From Candidatus Rifleibacteriota bacterium (GTDB taxonomy: Bacteria; Muiribacteriota; Ozemobacteria; Ozemobacterales; Ozemobacteraceae), in NCBI GenBank assembly GCA_018818125.1, contig JAHISQ010000156.1, positions 27,115 through 91,114 of the forward strand: a DNA stretch of 64,000 bases, in the 5' to 3' direction. Positions 1-9,501 of the stretch are shown here, one piece after another; the first letter of the stretch is position 1, and each line of letters starts with the position of its first letter. Made by a program: the position numbers and the translations under genes. Below the pieces are notes generated by a model that saw only the letters and a list, made by a program, of their open reading frames with translations, was not told where the DNA came from and made no database searches.

Positions 1-17
1 CCTTTGAGGAGGAACAC

Positions 18-2633
18 ATGTTTGCAAAATTTTGTTGTGCCCTGATTCTGGTTTTTGTATTAATTTTACCGGAAGCGTTTGCGTGCAGTCTCCCGGCCGA
101 GCCCTGTGCTGCAATTGTGCCGATCGATGCAGCAGGAAACGGCATGACACTGGTAACCGAGGGCAACAAGTTCTTTTATATTGTACCCCAGGGAACTACC
201 AGCTCTTTCAAGATTGTCTGGGACCCGGCAGCCCACAACACAGGCAACGCTCTGGCAAGCTCCAAATATGAATGGTGCACCAAAGCAGGCATAGGAAGAG
301 AACCCGGAACAGACAGCCCAAATGGCTATGGATATTTTCCGATTCAGTCGATGGCTGACTTTTTCTCGGTGCGCGGCAACAGCGGAAGCGTACAGGAAGC
401 CTTCGCCCGTGAAACAGGTCTTTCGACCGGAGATACTTTTATTCCATCGATTACCGGGCCCTATTCTATTCTGTCTGGATTTGTCAAACCTGGCAATCAG
501 GGTCGAGTAACGACCTTGGGCAATCAATCTAACGAATACCCGGCACCTGGAAATGCTGACATTGTTGGAATGAGCAACACTACTATCACCAGTGCTATTG
601 ATGGCAATTTTCCTAATGTTTCATGGATGACAACAAAAATACCGATCACCACTCTTCGACCAATTCCCCTAGGTGGAGAAATATTCGCTTACAGGGTAGC
701 TCCAAACAAGGCTGTCGTAATAAGAGGCGAAGGGCTGTTGATCGAGGGTATGGAGATGGAACTTACCACTATTCGTCCATCTGATTACAAGGCTTTCATT
801 CGAACTGGCAATGAAGCTGCCGGGATCGAATTAGAATCCAATCCACAGATTGTATGGAGCGGAGATGGCGTCAACGGAACACCCGGACCAGATTTCAGCG
901 TTACGTTCGACACACCCAGCTTCAGCGGCAACACAGATCAATCAAAAATCAGACTCAAAGTCTGGTCTCCCGGTGCTGGCTTTGAGGTCAGCAATCTGTT
1001 CTGGGCCTGGAAAGAAAAGGTCTACACAAAAGAGTCGGATCGAGTAACTCTTGTTGCGGCAGTTCGTGATGCAAGCGGAACTATTATCACTCCAGCCGTT
1101 ACAGAAATGCGCGAAATCTGGAAAACAAATGACATTGACTATTTGTGCAGCGAAGAAATCATGATTAAGCTGGTAAAGTCCGCTGCTGAGGCGGGATCAA
1201 CCGATTTCATTGTCTACGATACGCTATCCCCAATCGCTTCTGACTTTAAAATCACAGGCGCTGACAAAAACTTCAAACCAACCGGACCTACTCAATTTGA
1301 TTTCACACTCAAGGTGCTTGACACCAACCCATATCTGGACAAAACCTTCAATACTAACATTGGCGGAGTTTCTCTGGTGCAGAACAAAGCCAATCTAGAC
1401 CTGCAGGTCTATTACTCTTATCCTGTCTACGAGTATTCTGCAGCAGGTAATCTAACCATGGACCAACTTAAGAATTCTGGTTATGGTCTTATTGATCTCG
1501 AAAGTCTGTCTGACAAAAAGCCAATTTTCAAGAGTTTTAAACATGAAACCAAATGGACTTGGAAAAAAGCTGATGTTGACCAGGCCAGCTTAGGAATTGG
1601 CACTTCAGAGAAATTGAATGGAAGTACCGGCAGATATGCTGGCTCGGCAACCACCATATCAGGCAAGTTTAATGTTCAGCAACCAAGGCCTTGGCATGAA
1701 TGCAACGATGGCGGCGGCAAAAGCGAACCCGAGCCAGTTTTCAAGGTATTTGCTCTCAGCGCAGATTCTGCCGGCAAAAAGCTGACTGCACATGACGAAA
1801 TTAAAAATGAAATCGGTGACAGTCTGTTAACCGATGGAGCAAAACCTGGAGTTGCCTCAAACGAGATTGCGCACTTTCCGACCGACAGTAATGAGATCCC
1901 TCCTGGCGACTCGCGCGGTCAGGTAACTGGCGGCAACATCGACGACTCGCGTTGGAGCAACATCGAACTACTCAAAGTCAAAGACGAGATTGGGCCGGAG
2001 ATCCAGGTAGTAGTTTTCGACACCAGAACCAACCGCTATCATGTGTTCGGCACCAAGCAGAATGTGGCCGCCGGCTTTTCTGAATTTGGTGGCGCTGGTC
2101 TGAAGCAAGATTACTCAAGCGGTAACGTGCCTTATCTTGGTAAAGAAAGTGACATCTCAGGCGCTCACCAGTTTAACGCTATTCCCAACAACGACCTTCT
2201 TGCCCTCAAAGATTTGTTTGACATATATATGGTCGCTACAGAGGCGGTTTCGACTGTCAACGATGACAGCCAGAAGGGCTTTGTCTGCCAGCAGAATAAC
2301 CGCCTGGTTTTCTATATAAGGGCAGTTGATAACATCAACAGCTATCTGGCCACAAAAAACTCTGGCATCTCAGCCCTTACCTGCAATCTCACCGACAAAG
2401 TTCCGGTGGAAGCTAAGGACTGGCCGACTCCTGCAAACATGCTCAAACCGATTGAGCATGTTTTCAGATTCGAAAATGTCGATGACAACGGCGCCATAAG
2501 CCCGGAATACTCGCTCACAGTCAATGCAAGAGATTATTCTGGCAACACCCGTGATTTCAAGCTCAACATTGCTGTTCTAGGCCGCAAGCTCGACATTCGT
2601 ACTCTTGAAGAAAGACGCAAACGTGTAAACTGA
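18..2633 (+). CDS. Large secreted protein of unknown function
   Basis: 871 residues. A hydrophobic N-terminal segment (about residues 8-22) ending in an Ala-Cys pair looks like a signal peptide, so the protein is probably exported; the Cys could also be read as a lipobox, but the fit is poor. The ATG follows a strong GAGGAGGA ribosome site at 6-13. The rest is rich in Thr, Ser, Asn and Gly with alternating hydrophobic residues, which suggests beta-sandwich domains of a surface or cell-envelope protein. I recognise no catalytic motif. A clear terminator follows, so this gene is transcriptionally separate from the tig operon. Upstream context lies outside the window. Function not assigned. Confidence 0.8.
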   Translation: MFAKFCCALILVFVLILPEAFACSLPAEPCAAIVPIDAAGNGMTLVTEGNKFFYIVPQGTTSSFKIVWDPAAHNTGNALASSKYEWCTKAGIGREPGTDSPNGYGYFPIQSMADFFSVRGNSGSVQEAFARETGLSTGDTFIPSITGPYSILSGFVKPGNQGRVTTLGNQSNEYPAPGNADIVGMSNTTITSAIDGNFPNVSWMTTKIPITTLRPIPLGGEIFAYRVAPNKAVVIRGEGLLIEGMEMELTTIRPSDYKAFIRTGNEAAGIELESNPQIVWSGDGVNGTPGPDFSVTFDTPSFSGNTDQSKIRLKVWSPGAGFEVSNLFWAWKEKVYTKESDRVTLVAAVRDASGTIITPAVTEMREIWKTNDIDYLCSEEIMIKLVKSAAEAGSTDFIVYDTLSPIASDFKITGADKNFKPTGPTQFDFTLKVLDTNPYLDKTFNTNIGGVSLVQNKANLDLQVYYSYPVYEYSAAGNLTMDQLKNSGYGLIDLESLSDKKPIFKSFKHETKWTWKKADVDQASLGIGTSEKLNGSTGRYAGSATTISGKFNVQQPRPWHECNDGGGKSEPEPVFKVFALSADSAGKKLTAHDEIKNEIGDSLLTDGAKPGVASNEIAHFPTDSNEIPPGDSRGQVTGGNIDDSRWSNIELLKVKDEIGPEIQVVVFDTRTNRYHVFGTKQNVAAGFSEFGGAGLKQDYSSGNVPYLGKESDISGAHQFNAIPNNDLLALKDLFDIYMVATEAVSTVNDDSQKGFVCQQNNRLVFYIRAVDNINSYLATKNSGISALTCNLTDKVPVEAKDWPTPANMLKPIEHVFRFENVDDNGAISPEYSLTVNARDYSGNTRDFKLNIAVLGRKLDIRTLEERRKRVN

Positions 2634-2651
2634 GTCTTTAATTGAATCTGC

Positions 2652-2686
2652 AGCCCCTGGCAGGAACCTACTGCCAGGGGCTTTTT
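2652..2686 (+). terminator. Rho-independent terminator
   Basis: A 12-bp perfect stem (2652-2663 with 2671-2682), a 7-nt loop and a run of T. It ends the large secreted protein gene and insulates the tig promoter. Confidence 0.9.
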
Positions 2687-2737
2687 ATCGGGATTTTCGC
2701 GTAGCAAATAAATTACAGAGAGTGATTCAGCCCGATC

Positions 2738-2766
2738 TTTACATTTACTTCTATCTCGTTTATAAT
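2738..2766 (+). promoter_or_regulatory. Sigma-70-type promoter for tig-clpP-clpX
   Basis: TTTACA at 2738-2743, exactly 17 nt, then a perfect TATAAT at 2761-2766. Transcription would start near 2773, inside the upstream extension of the tig reading frame, which supports the later ATG at 2846. Confidence 0.8.
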
Positions 2767-2845
2767 TATGCATTCATGCTGCAGTGCATGGTATTTTGTA
2801 TTATTGTGCAAATCAGAAATTCTCTCCTCAAGGAGTTATTGCATT

Positions 2846-4180
2846 ATGTTGAAGACACAGGTTCAGGAACTGGAAGCCAACAGAGTCGCACTCACCGTCG
2901 AAGTTGAGGCCACAAAAGTTAATGCTGCATACGCCAGCTTTTATTCACGTGCCGCACGCTCGATCAAAATTCCCGGCTTCAGACAGGGCAAGATCCCTAA
3001 AGCTGTTCTGGTTAAACACATTGGGCCAGATTCAGTAAAAGAGCAGGTTGAAGAAGAACTGGTCCAGGAAGTATACCCACAAGCGATCAAAGAAACCAAA
3101 TTGCACCCGGTAAGCCGTTTTGAGCTCGAAGAATCAAACCTGGCCGAGGGACAGCCATTTGTTTTCAAGGCAGTTTTTGAAGTAAGACCAAGACTCGGCG
3201 AATTCAACTATAAGAGTTATACTTCGCAGGTACAGCGAGAAATCGTCGATGAAGAAAGCGTTAGCAAGGTAATTGGGCAGGTTCGCGAGCAACACAGCAA
3301 AACCGAACCGGTAGAAAATGCCAGCCTCGAAGTTGACGACTACTTTTCTGCCACCATCGAAGTCGCTCACGAAGGAGCAGTTGACAGCGAACTCTCTGAC
3401 GAAAAAGCAGCCCACAAGCTGGTCGAAAACGACAAACTGTTCAGCCCCTGCGTGGGTATGAAGGTCGGCGAAATCCGCACTTATCAAATCAAGATCGACA
3501 GTGATGAAGAAAAGAACTCAAAATATTATGGCAAGACTCTTGATTACAAGGTAACTCTTAACCGTGTATCACGCCCCACTCTTCCGGAGCTCAATGACGA
3601 ATTTGCCAAACAGCTTGGCGATTTCGAAAGTCTCGAAGCTCTCAAGACCAAAATAAGAGAAGATCTCGAAGAGCGCGCCAAATATGATGCCGAAGAACGA
3701 GCGTTCGAAGGCATTCTAGATCAGATCATCGAAAGCTATAGCTTTGACGTTCCTGAAGCAATGGTTCAGAGCACAATCGACTTTTTCATTCAAGGCCTTG
3801 ATCGACGCTGGCGTCAATTCGGCACCACAATCCAGGACTATCTGCGCAATTCCGGCAAGGATGTCAATGAATTCCGCGAAACCTTCAGGGAACGCGCAGT
3901 TCGCCAGACAAGAACCATGCTGCTCATCGACGCCATTGGTGAGCGCGAAAATATTGAAGTAACCGATGCAGATTATCGCGAAGAAATCGAGAAGCGTGCC
4001 AAAGAATATAATATGACCGTAGAGAAGCTGTTAACCACGCTTACCGAGTCTGATGGCGAAGAAAATGTAAGATTTTCGCTAAGAAGTCAAAAAATTCGTG
4101 ATTTTTTACTCAAAAATAACCAGATTAATTACGATATGGTTAAGGACGCTGATATCAACAAGGGGGAATCTGACGCGTGA
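2846..4180 (+). CDS. tig: Trigger factor, ribosome-associated chaperone / peptidyl-prolyl isomerase
   Basis: 444 residues, normal for the family. Trigger factor binds the ribosome exit tunnel and assists nascent-chain folding. The N-terminal ribosome-binding domain carries the signature GFRQGK at residues 44-49, followed by an FKBP-type PPIase domain (roughly 150-245) and a helical C-terminal chaperone domain. The frame is open upstream to 2768, but AAGGAG at 2830-2835 sits 10 nt before the ATG at 2846, and the first 26 residues of the longer frame would be cysteine-rich and unlike the family. It is first in an operon with clpP (4-bp overlap) and clpX, a classic tig-clpP-clpX order that couples folding and proteolysis. 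Confidence 0.97.
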   Translation: MLKTQVQELEANRVALTVEVEATKVNAAYASFYSRAARSIKIPGFRQGKIPKAVLVKHIGPDSVKEQVEEELVQEVYPQAIKETKLHPVSRFELEESNLAEGQPFVFKAVFEVRPRLGEFNYKSYTSQVQREIVDEESVSKVIGQVREQHSKTEPVENASLEVDDYFSATIEVAHEGAVDSELSDEKAAHKLVENDKLFSPCVGMKVGEIRTYQIKIDSDEEKNSKYYGKTLDYKVTLNRVSRPTLPELNDEFAKQLGDFESLEALKTKIREDLEERAKYDAEERAFEGILDQIIESYSFDVPEAMVQSTIDFFIQGLDRRWRQFGTTIQDYLRNSGKDVNEFRETFRERAVRQTRTMLLIDAIGERENIEVTDADYREEIEKRAKEYNMTVEKLLTTLTESDGEENVRFSLRSQKIRDFLLKNNQINYDMVKDADINKGESDA

Positions 4181-4785
4181 CTCTCGTACCAATAGTAATT
4201 GAACAAAGCAGTCGAGGCGAACGTGCGTTTGACATCTATTCGCGCCTTCTTAAAGATCGTATCATCTTTCTAGGTGGCGGAATCGATGACAATATAGCTG
4301 ATGTGGTCGTAGCTCAGCTTCTGTTCCTCGAATCAGAAGACCCCGAAAAGGATATCTCAATCTACATCAACAGCCCCGGTGGCGTAGTAACCGCGGGCAT
4401 GGCCATCTATGACACCATGCAGTACATCAAGCCTGATGTAAGTACAATCTGCATGGGTCAGGCGGCCAGCATGGGGGCGCTGCTTCTTGGAGCTGGCGCC
4501 AAGGGCAAACGTTACGCCCTTCCCAACGCGCGTATCATGATTCACCAGCCATTAGGCGGCGCTCAGGGTCAGGCCAGCGATATCGAAATTCAGGCTCAGG
4601 AAATTCTGCGCATGAAAGATATGCTCAATGACATTCTGGCTCACCACACTGGCCAGCCGATCAAGCGGGTAAAACGTGATACCGACCGTGACTTTTTCAT
4701 GTCTTCGAAGGAAGCCAAAGAATATGGTCTGATTGATGAAGTTGTGCAGCGCAAAGTAGTCGAAGCTAAATCCAACGAGGAGTAA
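4177..4785 (+). CDS. clpP: ATP-dependent Clp protease proteolytic subunit
   Basis: 202 residues, typical size. ClpP forms the double heptameric serine protease chamber fed by ClpX. The catalytic triad is visible: Ser98 in GQAASMGA, His123 in MIHQP and Asp172 in the RDFFMS segment. The start is GTG at 4177, overlapping the tig stop codon as GTGA, with AGGGGG at 4161-4166 as ribosome site. clpX begins 2 nt after the stop, so translation of the three genes is probably coupled. No long propeptide is seen before the conserved core. Confidence 0.98.
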   Translation: MTLVPIVIEQSSRGERAFDIYSRLLKDRIIFLGGGIDDNIADVVVAQLLFLESEDPEKDISIYINSPGGVVTAGMAIYDTMQYIKPDVSTICMGQAASMGALLLGAGAKGKRYALPNARIMIHQPLGGAQGQASDIEIQAQEILRMKDMLNDILAHHTGQPIKRVKRDTDRDFFMSSKEAKEYGLIDEVVQRKVVEAKSNEE

Positions 4786-4787
4786 GC

Positions 4788-6035
4788 ATGCTTTCAAAGA
4801 CCCCTCAATTCCGTTGTTCTTTCTGCGGAAAGAGTCAGGATCAGGTTCGCAAGCTGATTGCAGGACCCGAGGTCTATATTTGCGACGAATGTATCGGCCT
4901 TTGTAACGAGATCATCCTTGAAGAAATGAACGACGACGTTCCTCTTGCGTTTCAGAATGCTCTTAAACCTAAAGAGATCGTTAAAACGCTCGATCAGTAT
5001 GTCGTTGGTCAGGAACGCGCCAAAAAGATCCTTTCTGTCGCAGTTTACAACCACTACAAGCGTATCTCACTTGAAGATACTCTGCCGCATCGAGACGATG
5101 TTGAAGTGCAGAAATCCAATGTACTGTTGATTGGACCTACCGGCTCTGGCAAGACTCACATTGCCCAGACACTGGCCAAACTGCTCAACGTGCCGTTCTG
5201 CATTGCCGATGCTACAACTCTAACTGAAGCAGGCTACGTTGGCGAAGACGTAGAGAGTATTCTGCTCAACCTGTTGCGTGCCGCTGATTACGATGTACAG
5301 AAAGCCGAGCGCGGAATCATCTACATTGACGAAATCGACAAGATCGCTCGAAAAAGCGAGAATGTCTCGATTACCCGCGACGTCTCCGGTGAAGGAGTTC
5401 AGCAGGCATTGCTCAAACTGCTTGAGGGAAAAATAGCGCATGTGCCGCCACAGGGCGGGCGCAAACACCCACATCAGGATTACATTCAGATCAATACCAA
5501 GAACATTCTCTTCCTGCTTGGCGGAGCCTTTGAGGGGGTCGAAAAATTCATCGAGACCCGCTCAATCCCCAGGACTATGGGCTTTGGCTCAACCCCGTTG
5601 ATGAAAAGCGAACGACGGGTTGGTGAGCTGCTCAAAGACGTAATGCCCGAAGATTTGCTGCGATTTGGCCTTATTCCAGAATTCATCGGCCGCGTGCCGA
5701 TAATGGCCACCTTCGACAATCTTCAGGTCGAAGATCTGGTCAAGATTCTCACTGACCCCAAAGACGCTCTTCTCAAGCAATACAGCCGACTGATGCGGAT
5801 GGAAGGTGTAGACCTCGAAATTACGCCAAAAGCTTTGCAGGCAATCGCCCGTAAAGCCATCGATCAGAACACTGGTGCGCGCGGTCTGCGCAGAATTATC
5901 GAGGAACTGATGCTTGATCTGATGTATGATATTCCATCAGACACCAACATCGGCAAAGTGATAATTCATGAGCGTTGCGTCGACAAAAAGGAACCTTACC
6001 AGATCATCTACAAGCTCGAAAGTCAGATCGCCTGA
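4788..6035 (+). CDS. clpX: ATP-dependent Clp protease ATP-binding subunit ClpX
   Basis: 415 residues. ClpX is the hexameric AAA+ unfoldase that passes substrates to ClpP. The N-terminal zinc-binding domain has Cys10, Cys13, Cys32 and Cys35. Walker A is GPTGSGKT (116-123), Walker B ends in DEID (181-184), and the pore loop GYVGED lies at 149-154. The loop that docks ClpX on ClpP normally reads IGF or close to it; here MGF is at 264-266. The gene follows clpP by 2 nt and ends in a strong terminator, closing the operon. Confidence 0.98.
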   Translation: MLSKTPQFRCSFCGKSQDQVRKLIAGPEVYICDECIGLCNEIILEEMNDDVPLAFQNALKPKEIVKTLDQYVVGQERAKKILSVAVYNHYKRISLEDTLPHRDDVEVQKSNVLLIGPTGSGKTHIAQTLAKLLNVPFCIADATTLTEAGYVGEDVESILLNLLRAADYDVQKAERGIIYIDEIDKIARKSENVSITRDVSGEGVQQALLKLLEGKIAHVPPQGGRKHPHQDYIQINTKNILFLLGGAFEGVEKFIETRSIPRTMGFGSTPLMKSERRVGELLKDVMPEDLLRFGLIPEFIGRVPIMATFDNLQVEDLVKILTDPKDALLKQYSRLMRMEGVDLEITPKALQAIARKAIDQNTGARGLRRIIEELMLDLMYDIPSDTNIGKVIIHERCVDKKEPYQIIYKLESQIA

Positions 6036-6065
6036 CCCCGGAATAACCGGTTGCATACGAAACAG

Positions 6066-6098
6066 ACACAGGGGTTCACCTTCGAACCCCTGTGTTTT
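6066..6098 (+). terminator. Rho-independent terminator after clpX
   Basis: 12-bp stem (6066-6077 with 6084-6095), 6-nt loop, then T-rich sequence. It lies between clpX and the MTA phosphorylase start at 6121, so mtnP needs its own promoter or read-through. Confidence 0.85.
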
Positions 6099-6120
6099 AT
6101 TTATTCATAAAGAGGTAAAT

Positions 6121-6933
6121 ATGAGAAACACCAGCAAAGCCGACATCGGTATTTTCAGCGGCAGCGGCATGTATGATCTGCCCGTCGACAAGGTCGAGAA
6201 AATCAAGATTTCGACGCCTTACGGAGCACCCAGTGATGTAATAGACATCTGCACGATCGGCGACAAAAGGGTTGCCTTTTTGCCGCGACATGGGCGTAAT
6301 CATAGTCTTCCGCCCCACAAAATTAATTATCGCGCCAATCTCTGGGCGATGAAGGAACTGGGAGTCTCGCGCATTGTTTCACCCTGTGCAGTTGGCTCGC
6401 TGCAGACCAACATAAAACCAGGCGATTTTGTAGTAACTGATCAATTTATCGATCGAACAAAAGGGCGCGACGACACTTTTGCCGACGGGCCTGATGTCAT
6501 GCACATTTCGGCAGCCGAACCATATTGCCCGCAGCTTCGCCAGTTGGCAATTGACGCCATACGTGCTGAAGGCGCCACCGCGCACGAATCTGGGACAATT
6601 GTAGTCATCAATGGCCCACGTTTTTCAAGCAAAGCCGAAAGCAAATGGTTTACCAGCATGGGCTGGCACACCGTAAACATGACACAGTATCCTGAGGTTG
6701 TACTGGCACAGGAACTGGGCATCTGCATTGTCAACGTGGCGATGATCACAGACTATGATGCCGGACTGGTCGGCGATGTGCCAGAAGTTACCACGAAAGA
6801 AGTGGTAAAAATGTTTCAGCACAGCATAGGAACCCTCCACAAGATCCTGATCCGCCTGGTTAAAGAAGTGCCAGTCGAGCGCACCGACAAATGCCGATGC
6901 CATCTTAAGCCAGACGAGGCGTATTTCTTCTAA
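6121..6933 (+). CDS. mtnP: S-methyl-5'-thioadenosine phosphorylase
   Basis: 270 residues. Family enzymes split 5'-methylthioadenosine with phosphate to adenine and methylthioribose-1-phosphate (methionine salvage after polyamine or autoinducer synthesis). Visible motifs: the phosphate-binding RHGRNHSLPPHKINYRAN stretch (from residue 57), NMTQYPE (186-192) in the nucleoside pocket, and Asp211/Asp213 in TDYDAG. Asp at the base-contacting position is the usual mark of enzymes using 6-aminopurines. The frame is open back to 5968 inside clpX, but AGAGG at 6111-6115 before the ATG at 6121 and the family start settle this start. A methylthioinosine or broader purine specificity cannot be excluded. 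Confidence 0.92.
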   Translation: MRNTSKADIGIFSGSGMYDLPVDKVEKIKISTPYGAPSDVIDICTIGDKRVAFLPRHGRNHSLPPHKINYRANLWAMKELGVSRIVSPCAVGSLQTNIKPGDFVVTDQFIDRTKGRDDTFADGPDVMHISAAEPYCPQLRQLAIDAIRAEGATAHESGTIVVINGPRFSSKAESKWFTSMGWHTVNMTQYPEVVLAQELGICIVNVAMITDYDAGLVGDVPEVTTKEVVKMFQHSIGTLHKILIRLVKEVPVERTDKCRCHLKPDEAYFF

Positions 6934-6950
6934 CATGTCTGTATAATAAC

Positions 6951-6988
6951 ACGTAGGGGTTCAGCGTCTGCTGAACCCCTACGTATTT
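6951..6988. terminator. Bidirectional terminator between mtnP and pfkB-type kinase
   Basis: A perfect 15-bp stem (6951-6965 with 6970-6984) with a 4-nt loop between two convergent genes. A T-rich tail follows on the plus strand; on the minus strand the tail is weaker. Confidence 0.8.
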
Positions 6989-7056
6989 TAGAAACCCGTA
7001 TATGTCTTGAAAACCAGTATGTTTTTTGTAAGCTGGATTAAAAAGACAAAATGCGA

Positions 7057-7968
7057 TTAATCTACTGTCACCATCTTTTTCAGCGCCTGATAGCGTTCTT
7101 CGATCAATTCCGGCTTGAGCGCAAGATATGAATCGAGGCTGAAGTTTTCGACAGTGATTGAGCCCATGGCGCTGCCGTAAAGCATGCTTCGGCGACACCC
7201 CATCTCGCTGTAGTCGCCATGGCGAGCGAGGCTACCCATAAAACCGCCGCCAAAAGAATCACCAGCGCCAGTCGGATCGGTGATATCAAGACAAGGATAA
7301 GCCGGCACGAAAAAACGCGCTTCATTAGTTGCGCTCATGGCACCGAGTTCGCCCATTTTAATAATAATACGCTTCGGGCCCATCTGCAGGAGCTTATGAA
7401 CTGCCGGTGCCAATTTCTTTTCTTCGGCCAGCATCATTGCTTCCTGTAAGTTGATGAAAAGAATGTCAACCTTGGCAATAGCCTGCTTGAGAAGGTCTCT
7501 GGATGTGTTTATCCAGAGATTCATGGTATCCAGGGCAATAACTTTGGGTTTATTGACCCTTTCGATAACCTTGAGCTGCAGAGCCGGGTGAATGTTGCCG
7601 AGAAACACGAGTTCGGCATTGCGATATTCTTCTGGCAACTGCGGATCGAAGGACTCGAATACATTGAGACGAGTGTCGTGAGTAGTGGCATCGCCAAAAT
7701 CTTCACCGTAACTGCCAGCCCAGTGAAAGGTTTCACCCTCTTTTTTAATATCAAAACCGGACAAATCGACACCATGACTTTTCAAAAAGTCGACATGCAC
7801 AGTCTCAAAGTCTTTGCCGGCAACACCGACCAGACCAACATTGGTAAAATAGCTGGCAACCGTTGAAAAATACACGGCCGAGCCGCCGAGAGCGCGTTCG
7901 CGCTTTCCTTTGGGAGTCTGCAGTGAATCATATGCAACCGAACCTACCACGATCATCTTAACGCTCAT
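7057..7968 (-). CDS. PfkB-family sugar or nucleoside kinase
   Basis: 303 residues, ribokinase fold. It has the N-terminal ALGGSAVYFS substrate-binding segment (26-35) and the C-terminal PfkB signature DPTGAGDSF with catalytic Asp237. Members phosphorylate ribose, fructose-6-phosphate, adenosine and similar substrates; the sequence alone does not say which. Its convergent neighbour is MTA phosphorylase and the next gene upstream is a nucleotide transporter, so adenosine or ribose kinase is a reasonable guess (inference). CTGGAGGAAT lies just upstream of the ATG at 7968. Confidence 0.85.
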   Translation of the reverse strand: MSVKMIVVGSVAYDSLQTPKGKRERALGGSAVYFSTVASYFTNVGLVGVAGKDFETVHVDFLKSHGVDLSGFDIKKEGETFHWAGSYGEDFGDATTHDTRLNVFESFDPQLPEEYRNAELVFLGNIHPALQLKVIERVNKPKVIALDTMNLWINTSRDLLKQAIAKVDILFINLQEAMMLAEEKKLAPAVHKLLQMGPKRIIIKMGELGAMSATNEARFFVPAYPCLDITDPTGAGDSFGGGFMGSLARHGDYSEMGCRRSMLYGSAMGSITVENFSLDSYLALKPELIEERYQALKKMVTVD

Positions 7969-7996
7969 TTATTCCTCCAGAAAGTGTTATTTTGGC

Positions 7997-9427
7997 TTAA
8001 GAAACCGGAGCCGGCGATGCTACAGAGACATCAGCGACCTTGAGGCGCTGACCATACAAGCCGGCGGTTTTGATTATAACATAAAACTGAACAAGCATCG
8101 CTGCCTGAATCAAATAGTCTATCCAGGTGCCATAAGAATATAGGTTGAGCCCTCCGATCAGTATGATTGAAGAAAGGCCATCGCCAACCCTGAATACAAC
8201 AGTATCTATAAACCCTTTGCCCTGATACTTGGCCTCTCGGCCAAGAGGAATATAGACAAGTTCACGCAATGCCCTTCCAGTGGAGTAATTCAGGGCATAC
8301 CTGATGATCACCACCCACGAAACCACGGTCAGGCCAGGCGAATAGAGCATAATGCAACTCCCGCCGATCTGAATCAGGTTGAGCAGCAGCAGCCCATAAA
8401 TCGGGTTGGCAAGCATCATCATCAGGCGGGTGACAAAAAATTGTGCGAACAGTGAGATTATATTGATGCGACCATATAAACCTGCAATAAACTGGGTTCT
8501 ACCGTTTACATCGCTACCAATCTCGCTTTCGATAAGTCGGTTAAGCTGCTGAAAAAACATGGTGCTCGAAAAAGTGTATAAGAACATTTCGAGCGCCATG
8601 CAGATAAGAATAGGGTTTTTGCAGACTGAAAGAAAACCGTCCCATGGCCGGGGCGGATGTGCCGGCATCACAGGCTTGTTTTCTTCATCGGCGACACCTT
8701 CGGAGCGATAGTGGTTATTATGGATATACTGCATGCACCAGATCGACGGATAAAGCAGTATTATCGCAAGAATAAACAGATTCGAAGTGCCAATGCGCTG
8801 AACCAACAGAGAAGTCAAGGCACTGCCAGCCAGACCACCAAGCAAACCACCGTAACCGATAATCGCATAAAGGCGGCGACCCTGATCTACTGTAAAAACG
8901 TCATTCATGAATGACCAGAACATACTCACTGCCATCAGCGCAAAAAAATTCACCCAGATGTAATAAACGCTGATAAAAAATATCTTAACAAGCCAGGCCG
9001 ATTCAGCAGCCTGCTCTGCCGCTTTTTGCAGATCGGAGGCAGCAGCTAACTCATCCGAACCTGTAGCTTCAGCGTTTATGGCTGTTGCTTCCGGAATCTC
9101 AGAAGGGCTGTTGATTGGGATTGCGAAGGTAAAAGTAATCCAGAACACAAGCAGGCAAAGCACAAAAAACCTGGTGATAAATGGAATAAAAATATCACGT
9201 TTGAACTTGCCGACGATCCAACTGTAGGCTGCATTCCCAACAATCAGTGAAATCATCGAAAAAATGTTGAGAACCGGAATGTAGTCTGAACCAAGTTCAA
9301 GCACAAGGCTGCCACGAATGGGCTTGATCACATAATAAGAGCAGATAACAAAGAAGAAATAGGCAATCGAAACGATAGTGATACTGCTCTCACCTGTCGT
9401 TGCCTTGTTATCTGCATTTACAGCCAT
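7997..9427 (-). CDS. Npt1/Npt2-type nucleotide (ATP/ADP-like) translocase
   Basis: 476 residues, about twelve membrane segments. The opening YYVIKPIRGSLVLELGS is typical of the family of NTP/NDP exchangers known from Rickettsia, Chlamydia and plastids and now also seen in free-living bacteria as MFS-related proteins. A soluble, Ala/Glu-rich insert lies around residues 110-140 between membrane segments. Its probable role is exchange or uptake of nucleotides across the inner membrane, but substrate and direction are unknown. It has its own strong promoter inside the 3' end of the upstream gene. The ribosome site is weak (AAGG). Confidence 0.75.
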   Translation of the reverse strand: MAVNADNKATTGESSITIVSIAYFFFVICSYYVIKPIRGSLVLELGSDYIPVLNIFSMISLIVGNAAYSWIVGKFKRDIFIPFITRFFVLCLLVFWITFTFAIPINSPSEIPEATAINAEATGSDELAAASDLQKAAEQAAESAWLVKIFFISVYYIWVNFFALMAVSMFWSFMNDVFTVDQGRRLYAIIGYGGLLGGLAGSALTSLLVQRIGTSNLFILAIILLYPSIWCMQYIHNNHYRSEGVADEENKPVMPAHPPRPWDGFLSVCKNPILICMALEMFLYTFSSTMFFQQLNRLIESEIGSDVNGRTQFIAGLYGRINIISLFAQFFVTRLMMMLANPIYGLLLLNLIQIGGSCIMLYSPGLTVVSWVVIIRYALNYSTGRALRELVYIPLGREAKYQGKGFIDTVVFRVGDGLSSIILIGGLNLYSYGTWIDYLIQAAMLVQFYVIIKTAGLYGQRLKVADVSVASPAPVS

Positions 9428-9473
9428 TAATATGCCTTGAAAACGTCATTTTTCGCGCATGGCGACCGCGCTT

Positions 9474-9501
9474 ATTATAAGTATTGGCGGCAAAATGTCA
9501 A
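9474..9501 (-). promoter_or_regulatory. Sigma-70-type promoter for the nucleotide translocase
   Basis: On the minus strand TTGACA (9501-9496), 16 nt, TATAAT (9479-9474). It overlaps the stop codon of the upstream heptose phosphatase gene. Confidence 0.75.
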
